Source: Bacillota bacterium
GTDB taxonomy: Bacteria; Bacillota; Bacilli; Alicyclobacillales; SLC66
Direction: 5' to 3'
Assembly: GCA_021821185.1 (NCBI GenBank)
Contig: JAKACU010000009.1
Span: 1 to 30,935, forward strand
Length of the DNA stretch: 30,935 nt
The notes below the pieces were generated by a model. It was not told where the DNA came from. It saw only the letters and a list, made by a program, of their open reading frames with translations, and ran no database searches. Position numbers and translations under genes: made by a program. Position 1 is the first letter of the stretch. Every line of letters starts with the position of its first letter. Of this stretch, positions 16,441 through 24,190 are shown one piece after another.

Positions 16441-17490
16441 CTAATACAACCGTTTTACAGCTGAAATATGGTTGTACCAGTACTTTCCTGGAGCTAGCGG
16501 TAGATAACCTACTTTCTTTAAACCGCCGCCTTCTTGAATCATCTGGCCATTTCCCGTATAGATACCGACGTGTGCCCCCAAGTCAAATGCAACAAGGTCG
16601 CCTGGTTGCATTTGACTTACACTAACGGGATCACCAACGTTAAGGTATTGACCTTTGCTTGATGTCGTCATTAAATAGCCTAACGCATGGTGATACACAT
16701 ATTCGGTAAAATTGCTACAGTCAAACCCATACTGACCGCGATCTTCGTTGTGACCCCAGATATAGGGGGTACCTAATTTACTTTGCGCTACTTGTACAAT
16801 CGCCGCAAATTTGGCTGATGGCGTCGCTGATATCGATGCAATTGGTGTGATATTTGGGTCGATTCGTACACCTGGAGGCGGAATTTGAATCGGCGATGAC
16901 GGAGAGCTTGTGCCTGGAGTCGCAGGCGTTGTCGTCGATGAAGACGGGCTGGTGCTTGACGTACTCGTCCCTGCCGTTCCCGATGTGGCGCTTGTAGCCG
17001 GGATATCTGCTACAGTTTGCGTTGTGCTTGCACCAGTATGTTGTGTGGACGGTACGTATGAATGGTACGTTCCATAATGATGAACCCTCGCATAGGCGGG
17101 AACATATCGATCGATCAGACGTACGCGATTCACCGGTTGCCAGGCAAAGGCAGCTGTACCGTAATTTTCAATGCCATCAAGGCTTGCCGTGTCGAGTGTT
17201 CGTTCGCTACCCACTTTATTGAGAGTAGATGCGTCAACCACTTTGCCATGAGGGATCCGGTGAGCATAAATGGTAACCGTACGTGTTTTGGCATCGTAGG
17301 TCGTATTTTCTGCGTGGTATAGGCGATGTGGTGCGGACATCTGTTGGGTCGGCGCTACTGCACGTGGAATGAAATGCATTGTGCTATTGTCTACAGCTGC
17401 TGGGGTGGATGAGCATCCGGTCAAGAACGCAAGTAATGCAAAAGGAATGAGACGAGCTGAAAATCGCGTATACTTCGATTTTGTAAGAAT
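16441..17490 (-). CDS. NlpC/P60 peptidoglycan hydrolase, predicted lipoprotein
   Basis: A secreted cell-wall endopeptidase. The C-terminal ~130 residues form an NlpC/P60 domain with catalytic Cys in YGFDCSNFTEYVYH (about C258) and His in LGAHVGIYTGNGQM (about H307). Before it lies a Ser/Thr/Pro-rich linker (about 153-202) and an N-terminal domain I do not recognise. Reading upstream in frame from TTG 17424 gives a perfect lipoprotein signal: basic start (LTKSKYTRFSAR), hydrophobic core and lipobox LTGC. Full length needs about 22 more codons, but the frame has no ATG, GTG, TTG or CTG there. The codon correctly spaced from AGGAGG (17500-17505) is ATT 17490, so I infer an ATT start. TTG 17424 would lose the signal peptide. 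Confidence 0.85.
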   Translation of the reverse strand: MLTKSKYTRFSARLIPFALLAFLTGCSSTPAAVDNSTMHFIPRAVAPTQQMSAPHRLYHAENTTYDAKTRTVTIYAHRIPHGKVVDASTLNKVGSERTLDTASLDGIENYGTAAFAWQPVNRVRLIDRYVPAYARVHHYGTYHSYVPSTQHTGASTTQTVADIPATSATSGTAGTSTSSTSPSSSTTTPATPGTSSPSSPIQIPPPGVRIDPNITPIASISATPSAKFAAIVQVAQSKLGTPYIWGHNEDRGQYGFDCSNFTEYVYHHALGYLMTTSSKGQYLNVGDPVSVSQMQPGDLVAFDLGAHVGIYTGNGQMIQEGGGLKKVGYLPLAPGKYWYNHISAVKRLY

Positions 17491-17496
17491 GGAAAA

Positions 17497-17544
17497 GCAC
17501 CTCCTGCTCTGTTTTGGTATTATCCTTTACAGAACAGGAGGTGC
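17497..17544 (-). terminator. Hairpin after ccdC that contains the lipoprotein ribosome site
   Basis: On the minus strand a 16-bp stem forms between 17544-17529 and 17512-17497 (one G-U pair), with a 16-base loop and a following TTTTCC. It lies 15 bases after the ccdC-like stop and looks like its Rho-independent terminator. The 3' arm contains GGAGGTG, the only ribosome site for the NlpC/P60 lipoprotein, so a folded hairpin would also block that gene's translation. Confidence 0.75.
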
Positions 17545-17559
17545 CCTATCCTCGCAGTA

Positions 17560-18072
17560 TTAGGCATTACTCTCAGACATTTGCAGTTTGCGTTTATGCT
17601 TCTTCGTAAAGTTTTGGTAACGGAAATACATGGCGATGCGCCATGGCAAGATCATACCAAATGCCAAAATGAAGAAAATTGCACCCGTCTGTGGAATTGA
17701 TACATAGCGTTCAATGTACGTATGCAAAATAAGCCGTAAAACAAGTAGCGCAAGTAACACAAGCACAAACGCTGGTGACCGTTTTAAATACACCTGCTTG
17801 TCCACGAGTTGCATGTGCGAGGTAGCAATGAGAGGATAAGAGAATAAACATCCCACTAAAAAGGCAATTCCTGCATAGGGCAAAGGTATGCGCATAACGG
17901 GAAACAAAAACATCAGAAATCCTGTCACCATGCCGAGCGGTGGCATAATGATTTTTCGAGCAGATGTAGGTTTCTTTGCGGCGCGCAAACGGATAAAAAT
18001 CACGGCAAGGGCTCCACACACAATGACGATGGTGCTCAGGAGTTCTAGTGTAGATTGGGAAACAGAAGGCAT
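17560..18072 (-). CDS. CcdC-like (DUF1453) membrane protein
   Basis: A 170-residue protein with about five predicted helices. It resembles CcdC of the cytochrome c biogenesis cluster: ARKIIMPPLGMVTGFLMFLF, then a conserved central VDKQVYLKRSPAFVLVLLAL segment and a C-terminal GMILPWRIAMYFRYQNF stretch. The exact role of CcdC in B. subtilis is unclear, and deletion is tolerated there. ATG 18072 is preceded by AAGGGGGG; a TTG-type start further upstream has no site. No ccdA or ccdB is adjacent, and the gene diverges from hemE, which fits a loose haem/cytochrome theme but is not proof of function. Confidence 0.75.
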   Translation of the reverse strand: MPSVSQSTLELLSTIVIVCGALAVIFIRLRAAKKPTSARKIIMPPLGMVTGFLMFLFPVMRIPLPYAGIAFLVGCLFSYPLIATSHMQLVDKQVYLKRSPAFVLVLLALLVLRLILHTYIERYVSIPQTGAIFFILAFGMILPWRIAMYFRYQNFTKKHKRKLQMSESNA

Positions 18073-18113
18073 TATGGACCCCCCTTGACAAAAAGTTTGC
18101 ATGCTACAGCGAT

Positions 18114-18142
18114 ATGATACTCCATAGTAAGAATGGATACAA
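18114..18142 (-). promoter_or_regulatory. Candidate promoter for the ccdC-like gene
   Basis: On the minus strand: TTGTAT (18142-18137), exactly 17 bases, then TATCAT (18119-18114). The -10 box matches 5 of 6 and the -35 box 3 of 6. It is about 42 bases before the ccdC start. Confidence 0.45.
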
Positions 18143-18226
18143 TGCGTGATCCTGTCGCTATCATACAGATGGGCGTGAATATGATATGATTAATGCAACA
18201 AATTTCAGGAGCAAAGGATACGTATA

Positions 18227-19255
18227 ATGACTATAAATGATTTATTTTTAAAGGCGTGCCGTGGGGAGTCAGTGCACCGTACACCAGTTTGGTACATGCG
18301 ACAAGTGGGGCGATATCAGCCTGAATACCGCAAGATTCGTGAAAAATATAGTCTTCTTGAGATTTGCGAGCGACCTGACGTGTGCACCGAGGTAAGCCTG
18401 CTTCCTGTGAAGCACTTGGGGGTGGATGCCGCGATCCTGTTCTCTGACATCATGGTGCCAATTGGTGCTATGGGGATGCAATTTGATTTAAAACGCGATG
18501 TTGGGCCGATCATCGAATCCCCTATTCGAAATATCAGTGATGTGTTGCGGTTACATGCAATATCGCCACAGGATGATCTTCCTTATGTCTTAGAAACCAT
18601 TGGTTCGTTGCGTGAACAGTTGACTGTGCCTTTGATTGGATTCTCCGGTGCGCCGTTCACATTAGCAAGTTACATGATAGAAGGCAAACCATCGCGACAA
18701 TATCTTAAAACAAAGCAATTGATGTATTCAAACCCTGAGGCATGGTCGCTTTTGATGGACAAATTAGGGGATATGATCATCACTTATCTGACAGCCCAAG
18801 TGAAGTCTGGGGCACAGGCCGTACAGGTGTTTGATAGTTGGGTGGGAAGTTTATCATCACAGGATTATGCGATCTATGTATTACCTGTCATGAAACGAAT
18901 TTTTACGTCATTAAAAGCGCTTGACGTCCCACTCATCTACTTTGGGGTGGGCACTTGTGGCTTGTTGCCGTTATTTAAAGAAACAGGGGCAACTGTGATC
19001 GGAGTTGATTGGCGCGTGGAATTATCACAAGTCAAGGAACTTCTAGGACCTGACGTTGTGCTTCAGGGTAACCTGGATCCTGCCGTGCTGTTGGCACCAT
19101 GGGAAGAAATTAAGATGCGAGCTATGCGTAACATCGATCAAGGCAAAGAACTACAAGGTCATGTGTTTAATCTCGGGCATGGTGTATTTCCTGAAGTGTC
19201 TGAGGATGTTTTACAACGCCTTACGGAGTTTGTCCATACTTACAGTGATCGGTAA
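18227..19255 (+). CDS. hemE: Uroporphyrinogen decarboxylase
   Basis: HemE removes four carboxyl groups from uroporphyrinogen III to give coproporphyrinogen III in haem synthesis. The 342-residue product carries the signature RTPVWYMRQVGRYQPEYR near the N-terminus, with the substrate-binding Arg pair, the catalytic-Asp motif AAILFSDIMVPIGAMG and the second signature GFSGAPFTLASYMIEG. The C-terminal FNLGHGVFPEV motif is also present. ATG 18227 follows AAAGG 9 bases upstream. hemH starts 17 bases after its stop, so the two form an operon. Confidence 0.97.
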   Translation: MTINDLFLKACRGESVHRTPVWYMRQVGRYQPEYRKIREKYSLLEICERPDVCTEVSLLPVKHLGVDAAILFSDIMVPIGAMGMQFDLKRDVGPIIESPIRNISDVLRLHAISPQDDLPYVLETIGSLREQLTVPLIGFSGAPFTLASYMIEGKPSRQYLKTKQLMYSNPEAWSLLMDKLGDMIITYLTAQVKSGAQAVQVFDSWVGSLSSQDYAIYVLPVMKRIFTSLKALDVPLIYFGVGTCGLLPLFKETGATVIGVDWRVELSQVKELLGPDVVLQGNLDPAVLLAPWEEIKMRAMRNIDQGKELQGHVFNLGHGVFPEVSEDVLQRLTEFVHTYSDR

Positions 19256-19272
19256 AAGGAGCGTGTAAGGCG

Positions 19273-20205
19273 TTGGCAGGCACGATCGGTATTTTGTTGA
19301 TGGCTTATGGTACGCCGTCTCGGGTAGAGGACATTGAACCATATTATACGCACATTCGCCGTGGCTATCCGCCTACGGCAGAGCAACTACAAGATCTACT
19401 TCGCCGTTATGATGCCATAGGTGGCTTATCTCCGCTCAATAACGTGACGAAGGATCAAGCACAAGAACTTGAAAAAGCCCTAAACAGCAGAAATGACAAA
19501 AAGTTTCGCGTCTACCTAGGTATGAAACACAGTACACCATTTATTGATGATACCGTAAGAACCATGGTTAAAGATGGGGTCACAACAGCTGTTGGTATCG
19601 TTCTTGCACCGCATTATTCCAGGATGAGCGTTGGAACTTATCAGAAGGAGGCACGCGAAGCGGCACAAAAGTATGGCTTGCGTGCTTTGCGCCTCATCTC
19701 ATCGTGGCATATGCAAGAACCTTATCTAGATGCGCTGTGTCGCCGTGTCCGACAGAGTGCTGACAAACTTCATCAAGATGGTGTTCACATGGTTAAAACG
19801 CTGTTTTCGGCGCATAGTTTGCCAGAACGCATTGTGCAAGAACAGGACCCCTATGTGTCACAATTGCTTGCGACTAGCGAGGCAGTTGCTCGTTGTGCTG
19901 ATATCTCTGATTGGCAATTTGTATGGCAAAGTGCAGGTCGAACAAAAGACGCCTGGCTTGGTCCTGATATCTTGCTAGTGATTAAAGAGCTTGCAAAAGC
20001 AGGTTATGATGGGATTCTAAGCTGTCCGGTCGGGTTTGTTTCAGATCACTTGGAAGTTCTCTATGATCTTGATAAGGAAGCAGCCACTTTGGCTGCGTCC
20101 TACGGTATTTCTTTTGTGAGAACTTCATCGTTAAATGCAGATCCGCAATTGATCGAGGCTTTGGTAAGAGCCATTCACACAAACAATGAGACGATAGCGT
20201 ACTAA
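19273..20205 (+). CDS. hemH: Ferrochelatase (coproporphyrin III ferrochelatase, CpfC type)
   Basis: Inserts ferrous iron into the porphyrin. In Bacillota the substrate is coproporphyrin III, not protoporphyrin. The 310-residue protein has the Bacillus-type length and motifs: LLMAYGTPSRVEDIEPYYTH, IGGLSPLNNVT, the active-site His in LFSAHSLPERIV and the metal-site Glu in CPVGFVSDHLEVLYDLD. TTG start 19273 with AAGGAG 11 bases upstream. It forms a unit with hemE. The third gene of the usual hemEHY group (coproporphyrinogen oxidase, cgoX/hemY) does not follow. Confidence 0.96.
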   Translation: MAGTIGILLMAYGTPSRVEDIEPYYTHIRRGYPPTAEQLQDLLRRYDAIGGLSPLNNVTKDQAQELEKALNSRNDKKFRVYLGMKHSTPFIDDTVRTMVKDGVTTAVGIVLAPHYSRMSVGTYQKEAREAAQKYGLRALRLISSWHMQEPYLDALCRRVRQSADKLHQDGVHMVKTLFSAHSLPERIVQEQDPYVSQLLATSEAVARCADISDWQFVWQSAGRTKDAWLGPDILLVIKELAKAGYDGILSCPVGFVSDHLEVLYDLDKEAATLAASYGISFVRTSSLNADPQLIEALVRAIHTNNETIAY

Positions 20206-20247
20206 ACTCGGTTCGACGATCTCTAAGAAGGGCGGGGCAGATACACT

Positions 20248-21042
20248 ATGAAATTCTATGCTAGCGTTGATATGGAGGGGATTGCAGGCGTTGTGTTGCG
20301 TGAGCAATTGGTAAAAGGTGAAATTCTATATGAAGAAACACGTCGAATACTTACTTCTGAGGTTAATGCTGTGGTGGATAAGCTAGTAGATCTAGGTGCT
20401 AAAGAAATTATTGTGAAAGACGCCCATGGTCGTGGATTTAACTTTGTTGTTGAGGATTTACACGAACAAGCGCGCTATGTACTTGGAGCGTCCCGCATGG
20501 ATAACCGATTTCCCGGTATTGACAACTCTTTTGACGGAGCACTTTTGATAGGGTACCACGCGATGGCAGGAACTCGACAAGCCGTGCGAGATCATACCAT
20601 GGTGGCAAATGACTGGCAATCGATAGAACTTAATGGTGCACCGATCGGTGAAATTGGATTAGACGCTTTGCTTTTTGGACTGTACGATGTGCCAGTCATC
20701 TTTGTCTCCGGAGACCGTACGGCGTGTCAGGAAGCGCAACGCGATCTTACTTATGTAACTACCTATGAGACAAAGGTGGCGGTGGGGCGCCATGCTGCAT
20801 TGGTGAAATCACCGAAGACTGTACGACGTGAAATACAGCAGTCTATCGAAGAAGCCGTTTTTAAAAAGGGACAGTGTATTGCTTATAAGAAAAGCGGTCC
20901 CTTTGAATTAAAGATGTCTTTTGCAAGTACAGATTTGGCTGATGCCAGGAATTATGATGGCATCACTAGCTTTCGCTTAGACGGCATCAGCGCTATGTAT
21001 CGTGATAATGATCTCGTACGATTGCTAGCAAAGTCTATGTAA
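20248..21042 (+). CDS. dppA: M55 zinc D-aminopeptidase (DppA type)
   Basis: A 264-residue member of peptidase family M55. B. subtilis DppA is a decameric zinc enzyme that releases D-alanine from D-Ala-containing peptides. All expected residues are present: D8 and E10 (SVDMEG), H60 (KDAHGRG), H104 (GYHAMAG), H116 (RDHT) and E135 (PIGEIG). The length is near the usual 274. ATG start with AAGGGCGGGG upstream. The linked dppBCDE transporter genes are absent. Its position just before an amino-sugar operon suggests cell-wall peptide and sugar recycling, but the promoter between them shows separate control. The gene symbol reflects family resemblance; a paralogous role is possible. Confidence 0.88.
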   Translation: MKFYASVDMEGIAGVVLREQLVKGEILYEETRRILTSEVNAVVDKLVDLGAKEIIVKDAHGRGFNFVVEDLHEQARYVLGASRMDNRFPGIDNSFDGALLIGYHAMAGTRQAVRDHTMVANDWQSIELNGAPIGEIGLDALLFGLYDVPVIFVSGDRTACQEAQRDLTYVTTYETKVAVGRHAALVKSPKTVRREIQQSIEEAVFKKGQCIAYKKSGPFELKMSFASTDLADARNYDGITSFRLDGISAMYRDNDLVRLLAKSM

Positions 21043-21057
21043 AAGTATATTTATTTT

Positions 21058-21090
21058 CAGTAATTAGTCCTTGACAGTGACTAATTACTG
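21058..21090. promoter_or_regulatory. Palindromic operator, likely ROK repressor site
   Basis: Perfect 12-bp arms CAGTAATTAGTC (21058-21069) and GACTAATTACTG (21079-21090) flank a 9-base centre that contains TTGACA. No T-run follows on either strand, which argues against a terminator. The AT-rich arms and overlap with the -35 box are typical of ROK-family (XylR/NagC) operators. The ROK gene lies third in the operon it would control. Confidence 0.75.
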
Positions 21091-21099
21091 ATATACGTT
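21071..21099 (+). promoter_or_regulatory. Promoter of the amino-sugar operon
   Basis: A perfect -35 box TTGACA (21071-21076) sits in the centre of the palindrome. Possible -10 boxes are TATACG (21092-21097, 15-base spacing) or TACGTT (21094-21099, 17-base spacing); neither is strong, so expression could be weak or activator-dependent. The first gene starts at 21150. Confidence 0.6.
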
Positions 21100-21149
21100 G
21101 TAGGTGATTGGTTAATCTTTCCGATTCAAGAGGTAAGGGGGCATCCGTT

Positions 21150-22229
21150 ATGCGGCAAATGCAAGTAGCTATCTTGGGACAGGGACGCAGCGGTCGTGAT
21201 ATTCACGGATTTTCGCTTGGTCACATGGAAGAGCAGTATAAGGTGGTAGCAGTCGCTGATCTGTTGCTAGAACGCAGACAACGGGCTCAAAGTGAGTATG
21301 GTTGCACAGCATATGCTGACTATCGTGAAATTTTTCAGCGAAAGGATATTGATCTAGTCATCAACGCCTTGCCAAGTCATCTTCATGTGCCAGTTAGTAA
21401 GGAATTTTTGCATCATGGATTTAACGTTTTATGCGAAAAACCCCTGGCCCGTTTTACAAAGGATGTTGATGATTTAGTTGATGCGGCTAACCGGTCTGGA
21501 AAAATATTGGCAGTCTATCAACAATCGCGTTTTTCCCCAGCATTTCAGCAACTTCAAAAGGTGATCAAATCCGGTGTGCTCGGTCGTGTGGTTCAAGTCA
21601 AAATCGCGTACAACGGATATGCACGGCGCTGGGACTGGCAAACGATTAAGGCAATGAATGGAGGCAATCTGCTAAATACTGGGCCACATCCGATAGATCA
21701 GGCACTGCAACTATTTGGCAACGATGCAGTACCGCAAGTAATTTGCCGCATGGATAGTGCCAATTCTTTTGGTGATGCGGAGGACTATGTAAAAATACTG
21801 CTGTATGGAGATCATCGGCCAACGATTGATGTGGAGATATCGTCTTGCGAGGCATATCCAGAATCTGTCTATCATGTGCAGGGTACGCACGGCGGTTTGA
21901 CAGGCAATACTTCATTTTTACAATGGAAATATTTTACCCCAGTTGAAACTTTACCACAATTGTTACAAACAAACCCTCTAGAACAACCAGATGGTACGCC
22001 AGCATATTGTTCGGAACGGCTAACATGGCATGACGATCAGTGGAATATCGATGCAGATCAAGGTAGTGATCTTTTTTTAACGATGGCTAAAGCCTACTAT
22101 GACATGCTGTATGATGCATTACTCAACCGCAACACTTTGCAGGTCACTCTTCAGGAGATACGGCAACAAATTTCCGTTATGCAGACTTGTTTTGAACAAA
22201 ATCCTAGGTTTGATTTGTTGGGACGGTGA
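21150..22229 (+). CDS. Gfo/Idh/MocA-family NAD(P)-dependent oxidoreductase (operon gene 1)
   Basis: A 359-residue sugar or cyclitol oxidoreductase. The Rossmann motif GQGRSG is at residues 10-15, the family's EKP motif (CEKPL, E96-K97-P98) contains the catalytic Lys, and the active-site His/Asp pair appears in NTGPHPIDQ (H180, D183). Such enzymes oxidise or reduce a ring hydroxyl using NAD(P). ATG 21150 is chosen because AAGGGGG is 8 bases upstream; TTG 21108 is an alternative. It is the first gene after the palindromic operator and is followed at 12 bases by the TIM-barrel gene. The substrate is unknown; context suggests an amino-sugar derivative. Confidence 0.88.
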   Translation: MRQMQVAILGQGRSGRDIHGFSLGHMEEQYKVVAVADLLLERRQRAQSEYGCTAYADYREIFQRKDIDLVINALPSHLHVPVSKEFLHHGFNVLCEKPLARFTKDVDDLVDAANRSGKILAVYQQSRFSPAFQQLQKVIKSGVLGRVVQVKIAYNGYARRWDWQTIKAMNGGNLLNTGPHPIDQALQLFGNDAVPQVICRMDSANSFGDAEDYVKILLYGDHRPTIDVEISSCEAYPESVYHVQGTHGGLTGNTSFLQWKYFTPVETLPQLLQTNPLEQPDGTPAYCSERLTWHDDQWNIDADQGSDLFLTMAKAYYDMLYDALLNRNTLQVTLQEIRQQISVMQTCFEQNPRFDLLGR

Positions 22230-22241
22230 GCAGATATTCTT

Positions 22242-23087
22242 GTGTCCAGACTTGGAATTATCACTGATGAGGTGTCACCCCATCTACAGGAAGCGCTTGA
22301 TTTTGCGAACGATCATGACTTGACACATATTGAAATCCGCACTGTCGAAGAGCGCAATGTGGTTGATCTATCTGATGAGGAAATTCTAGGAATTCGTACT
22401 GAGGTACAGCGACGAGGTTTATTTGTCTCCTGTTTCTCGTCTCCAATCTTTAAGTGCGCACTCGATGTCAACCGTACTGTTCGTGCGGGGGATGCGTTTG
22501 GGGATAAGGTGGGTAATGTAGAAGAACACTTTCGAAAACTTATCAGAGCCATTGAGATAGCCCATCAGTTGGATACACAATACATTCGAATTTTTTCGTT
22601 TTGGCGTGAACGGCACCCTGAGAAGCACACCGCGGAAATCGTGCAATATCTGTACCAAGCCGCCGCTCTGGCTGAACAACATGAAGTTATACTGCTGCTT
22701 GAAAATGAGCCTGCATGCAATGCTGGCTATGCAACGGAAGTGGATGCCATGGTGCGTAGCATCGATTCTCCTGCGCTTAAAGCATTATGGGATCCAGGAA
22801 ATGAAGCATATGGTCTTCGTAATGCGTTTCCTAATGGCTATCAGGCAATCAAGCATACGGTAGCACACGTTCATTTGAAAGATGTGCAGATGAATGACCT
22901 TGGTGAACCACATTGTGTACCTATTGGAAGTGGCATAGTGCCGTATGACTTGCAAATAGCAGCGTTGCGTGAGGATGGATATAAAGGCTTGTTTACATTG
23001 GAAACGCACTATGTTCCACCGGGCGGCACGGCTAGAGACGGTTCGGAATTATCGCTTCAAGGGCTTTTAGCCAAATATCAGCGATGA
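22242..23087 (+). CDS. Sugar phosphate isomerase/epimerase-like TIM-barrel protein (operon gene 2)
   Basis: A 281-residue xylose-isomerase-like (AP endonuclease 2 superfamily) protein. The metal site can be followed along the barrel: E154 (LLLENEP), D184 (LWDPGNE), H209/H211 (AHVHLKD) and E254 (FTLETHY). Members of this fold act as ketose epimerases, dehydratases or, in 3-keto-sugar pathways, beta-eliminating lyases and hydratases, so the name covers several reactions. GTG start 22242 has a weak ribosome site, suggesting coupling to gene 1. Its stop overlaps the ROK start by four bases. No substrate can be assigned. Confidence 0.82.
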   Translation: MSRLGIITDEVSPHLQEALDFANDHDLTHIEIRTVEERNVVDLSDEEILGIRTEVQRRGLFVSCFSSPIFKCALDVNRTVRAGDAFGDKVGNVEEHFRKLIRAIEIAHQLDTQYIRIFSFWRERHPEKHTAEIVQYLYQAAALAEQHEVILLLENEPACNAGYATEVDAMVRSIDSPALKALWDPGNEAYGLRNAFPNGYQAIKHTVAHVHLKDVQMNDLGEPHCVPIGSGIVPYDLQIAALREDGYKGLFTLETHYVPPGGTARDGSELSLQGLLAKYQR

Positions 23088-24190
23088 CCAAGGGTACATC
23101 AATATTGCGAGCACAAAATGAGAAACGCATCCTATCCTACCTCCGTCAAAGTAAGACCAGCAGTCGAAAAGAGATGGCTGATGTATTTGGCTTGAGTAAA
23201 AACACAATCTCCATGATTGTCGATAAGTTGCTTCAAGAGGGCATAATCATCGAATTGGGTTTGGATCAAGTGGGGGTAGGCCGGCCTCGAATTGAATTGA
23301 GCCTAGTAGCACAAGCACGGCATTCGATCGGTATCCTGATTCGTGATACACATTGTGATGTTGTGGTTACTGATTACTTTGGCAACATGGTAGAAACTGC
23401 TATGATCTCCGTTGATGCCACGAATGTGGGGCGTTGTATAGATGAAATTTCTCGTTGCTGCACTTCTTTGTTGCAAAAATATCAAAACGTTCTTGGAATA
23501 GGGGTTGCAATTCCGGGAATGGTAGACTCCGTGAGTGGAGTCGTTCGCTATTCTACTCACCTGCGATGGCGCGATGTTCGAATCGTTGAACTTCTTCAAC
23601 ATCTTCTTGGACCGGTGCCAATTCGAGTACTCAATCGTGTAAAAGCCGCTGCGCTTTCTCCGGTTCGCGTAGTTCCTGACGATGTAGATAGTACGTTTTA
23701 TATACGCATCGATGAGGGAGTAGGTGGTGCGCTTGTTTTAGGTCATGACATTGTCCACGGAGCATCATTTACAGCAGGGGAATTCGGGCACTTGGTCGTA
23801 GTGCCAGATGGGCCATTTTGCAACTGCGGTCAAAGGGGATGTCTTGAATCTTTAATCAGTTTGCCTGTGGTGCAGGCAAAGTTTCGTGGGACACTACCTC
23901 GGGAGGATCTGGGGCGTAGTGATGCTGGTTTTGCCATACTGCACGAAACCGGAGAATATCTTGGTACGGCAATGGCAATTGTCATTCACCTTTTGAATCC
24001 GGAATATATCGTCATTGATAGTCCCTTTAACCATTTCACATCGTTCAGAGGTGCCGTGCTTGATACTGTGAAGGATAAATCCCTGCATTATCCGTACGAG
24101 ACATCACATTTTATCTTTTCACATACACCTCATTCCTCGGCTTTAGGCATGGCTTTGGCTATGATTTTAGAATTCGAAGGTGCGATCTGA
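23084..24190 (+). CDS. ROK-family transcriptional repressor (operon gene 3)
   Basis: A 368-residue regulator with an N-terminal winged helix-turn-helix (about 12-58; SRKEMADVFGLSKNTISMIV) and a C-terminal ROK sugar-binding domain. The zinc motif is intact: H236 and C246/C248/C253 in GPFCNCGQRGCLE. The kinase features are missing. The usual DxGGT ATP motif is replaced by SIGILIRDTHCD, and the catalytic Asp site (normally NDAN) reads LNRVKAAAL. It should therefore be a sugar-responsive repressor, not a kinase. Overlap with gene 2 (ATGA) couples translation. It is the natural candidate to bind the palindrome at 21058-21090. Confidence 0.9.
   Translation: MTKGTSILRAQNEKRILSYLRQSKTSSRKEMADVFGLSKNTISMIVDKLLQEGIIIELGLDQVGVGRPRIELSLVAQARHSIGILIRDTHCDVVVTDYFGNMVETAMISVDATNVGRCIDEISRCCTSLLQKYQNVLGIGVAIPGMVDSVSGVVRYSTHLRWRDVRIVELLQHLLGPVPIRVLNRVKAAALSPVRVVPDDVDSTFYIRIDEGVGGALVLGHDIVHGASFTAGEFGHLVVVPDGPFCNCGQRGCLESLISLPVVQAKFRGTLPREDLGRSDAGFAILHETGEYLGTAMAIVIHLLNPEYIVIDSPFNHFTSFRGAVLDTVKDKSLHYPYETSHFIFSHTPHSSALGMALAMILEFEGAI

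Noticed and set aside
18085..18118. TTGACA and TATGAT as a hemE promoter
   Set aside because: The spacer is 22 bases, too long for a sigma-A promoter, and the boxes lie over the ccdC 5' end.
21058..21090. Inverted repeat considered as a terminator for the dppA-type gene
   Set aside because: No T-run on either strand and a perfect TTGACA in the loop; an operator fits better.
23084..24190. ROK protein as the operon's sugar kinase
   Set aside because: The ATP loop and catalytic Asp are absent and a helix-turn-helix is present.
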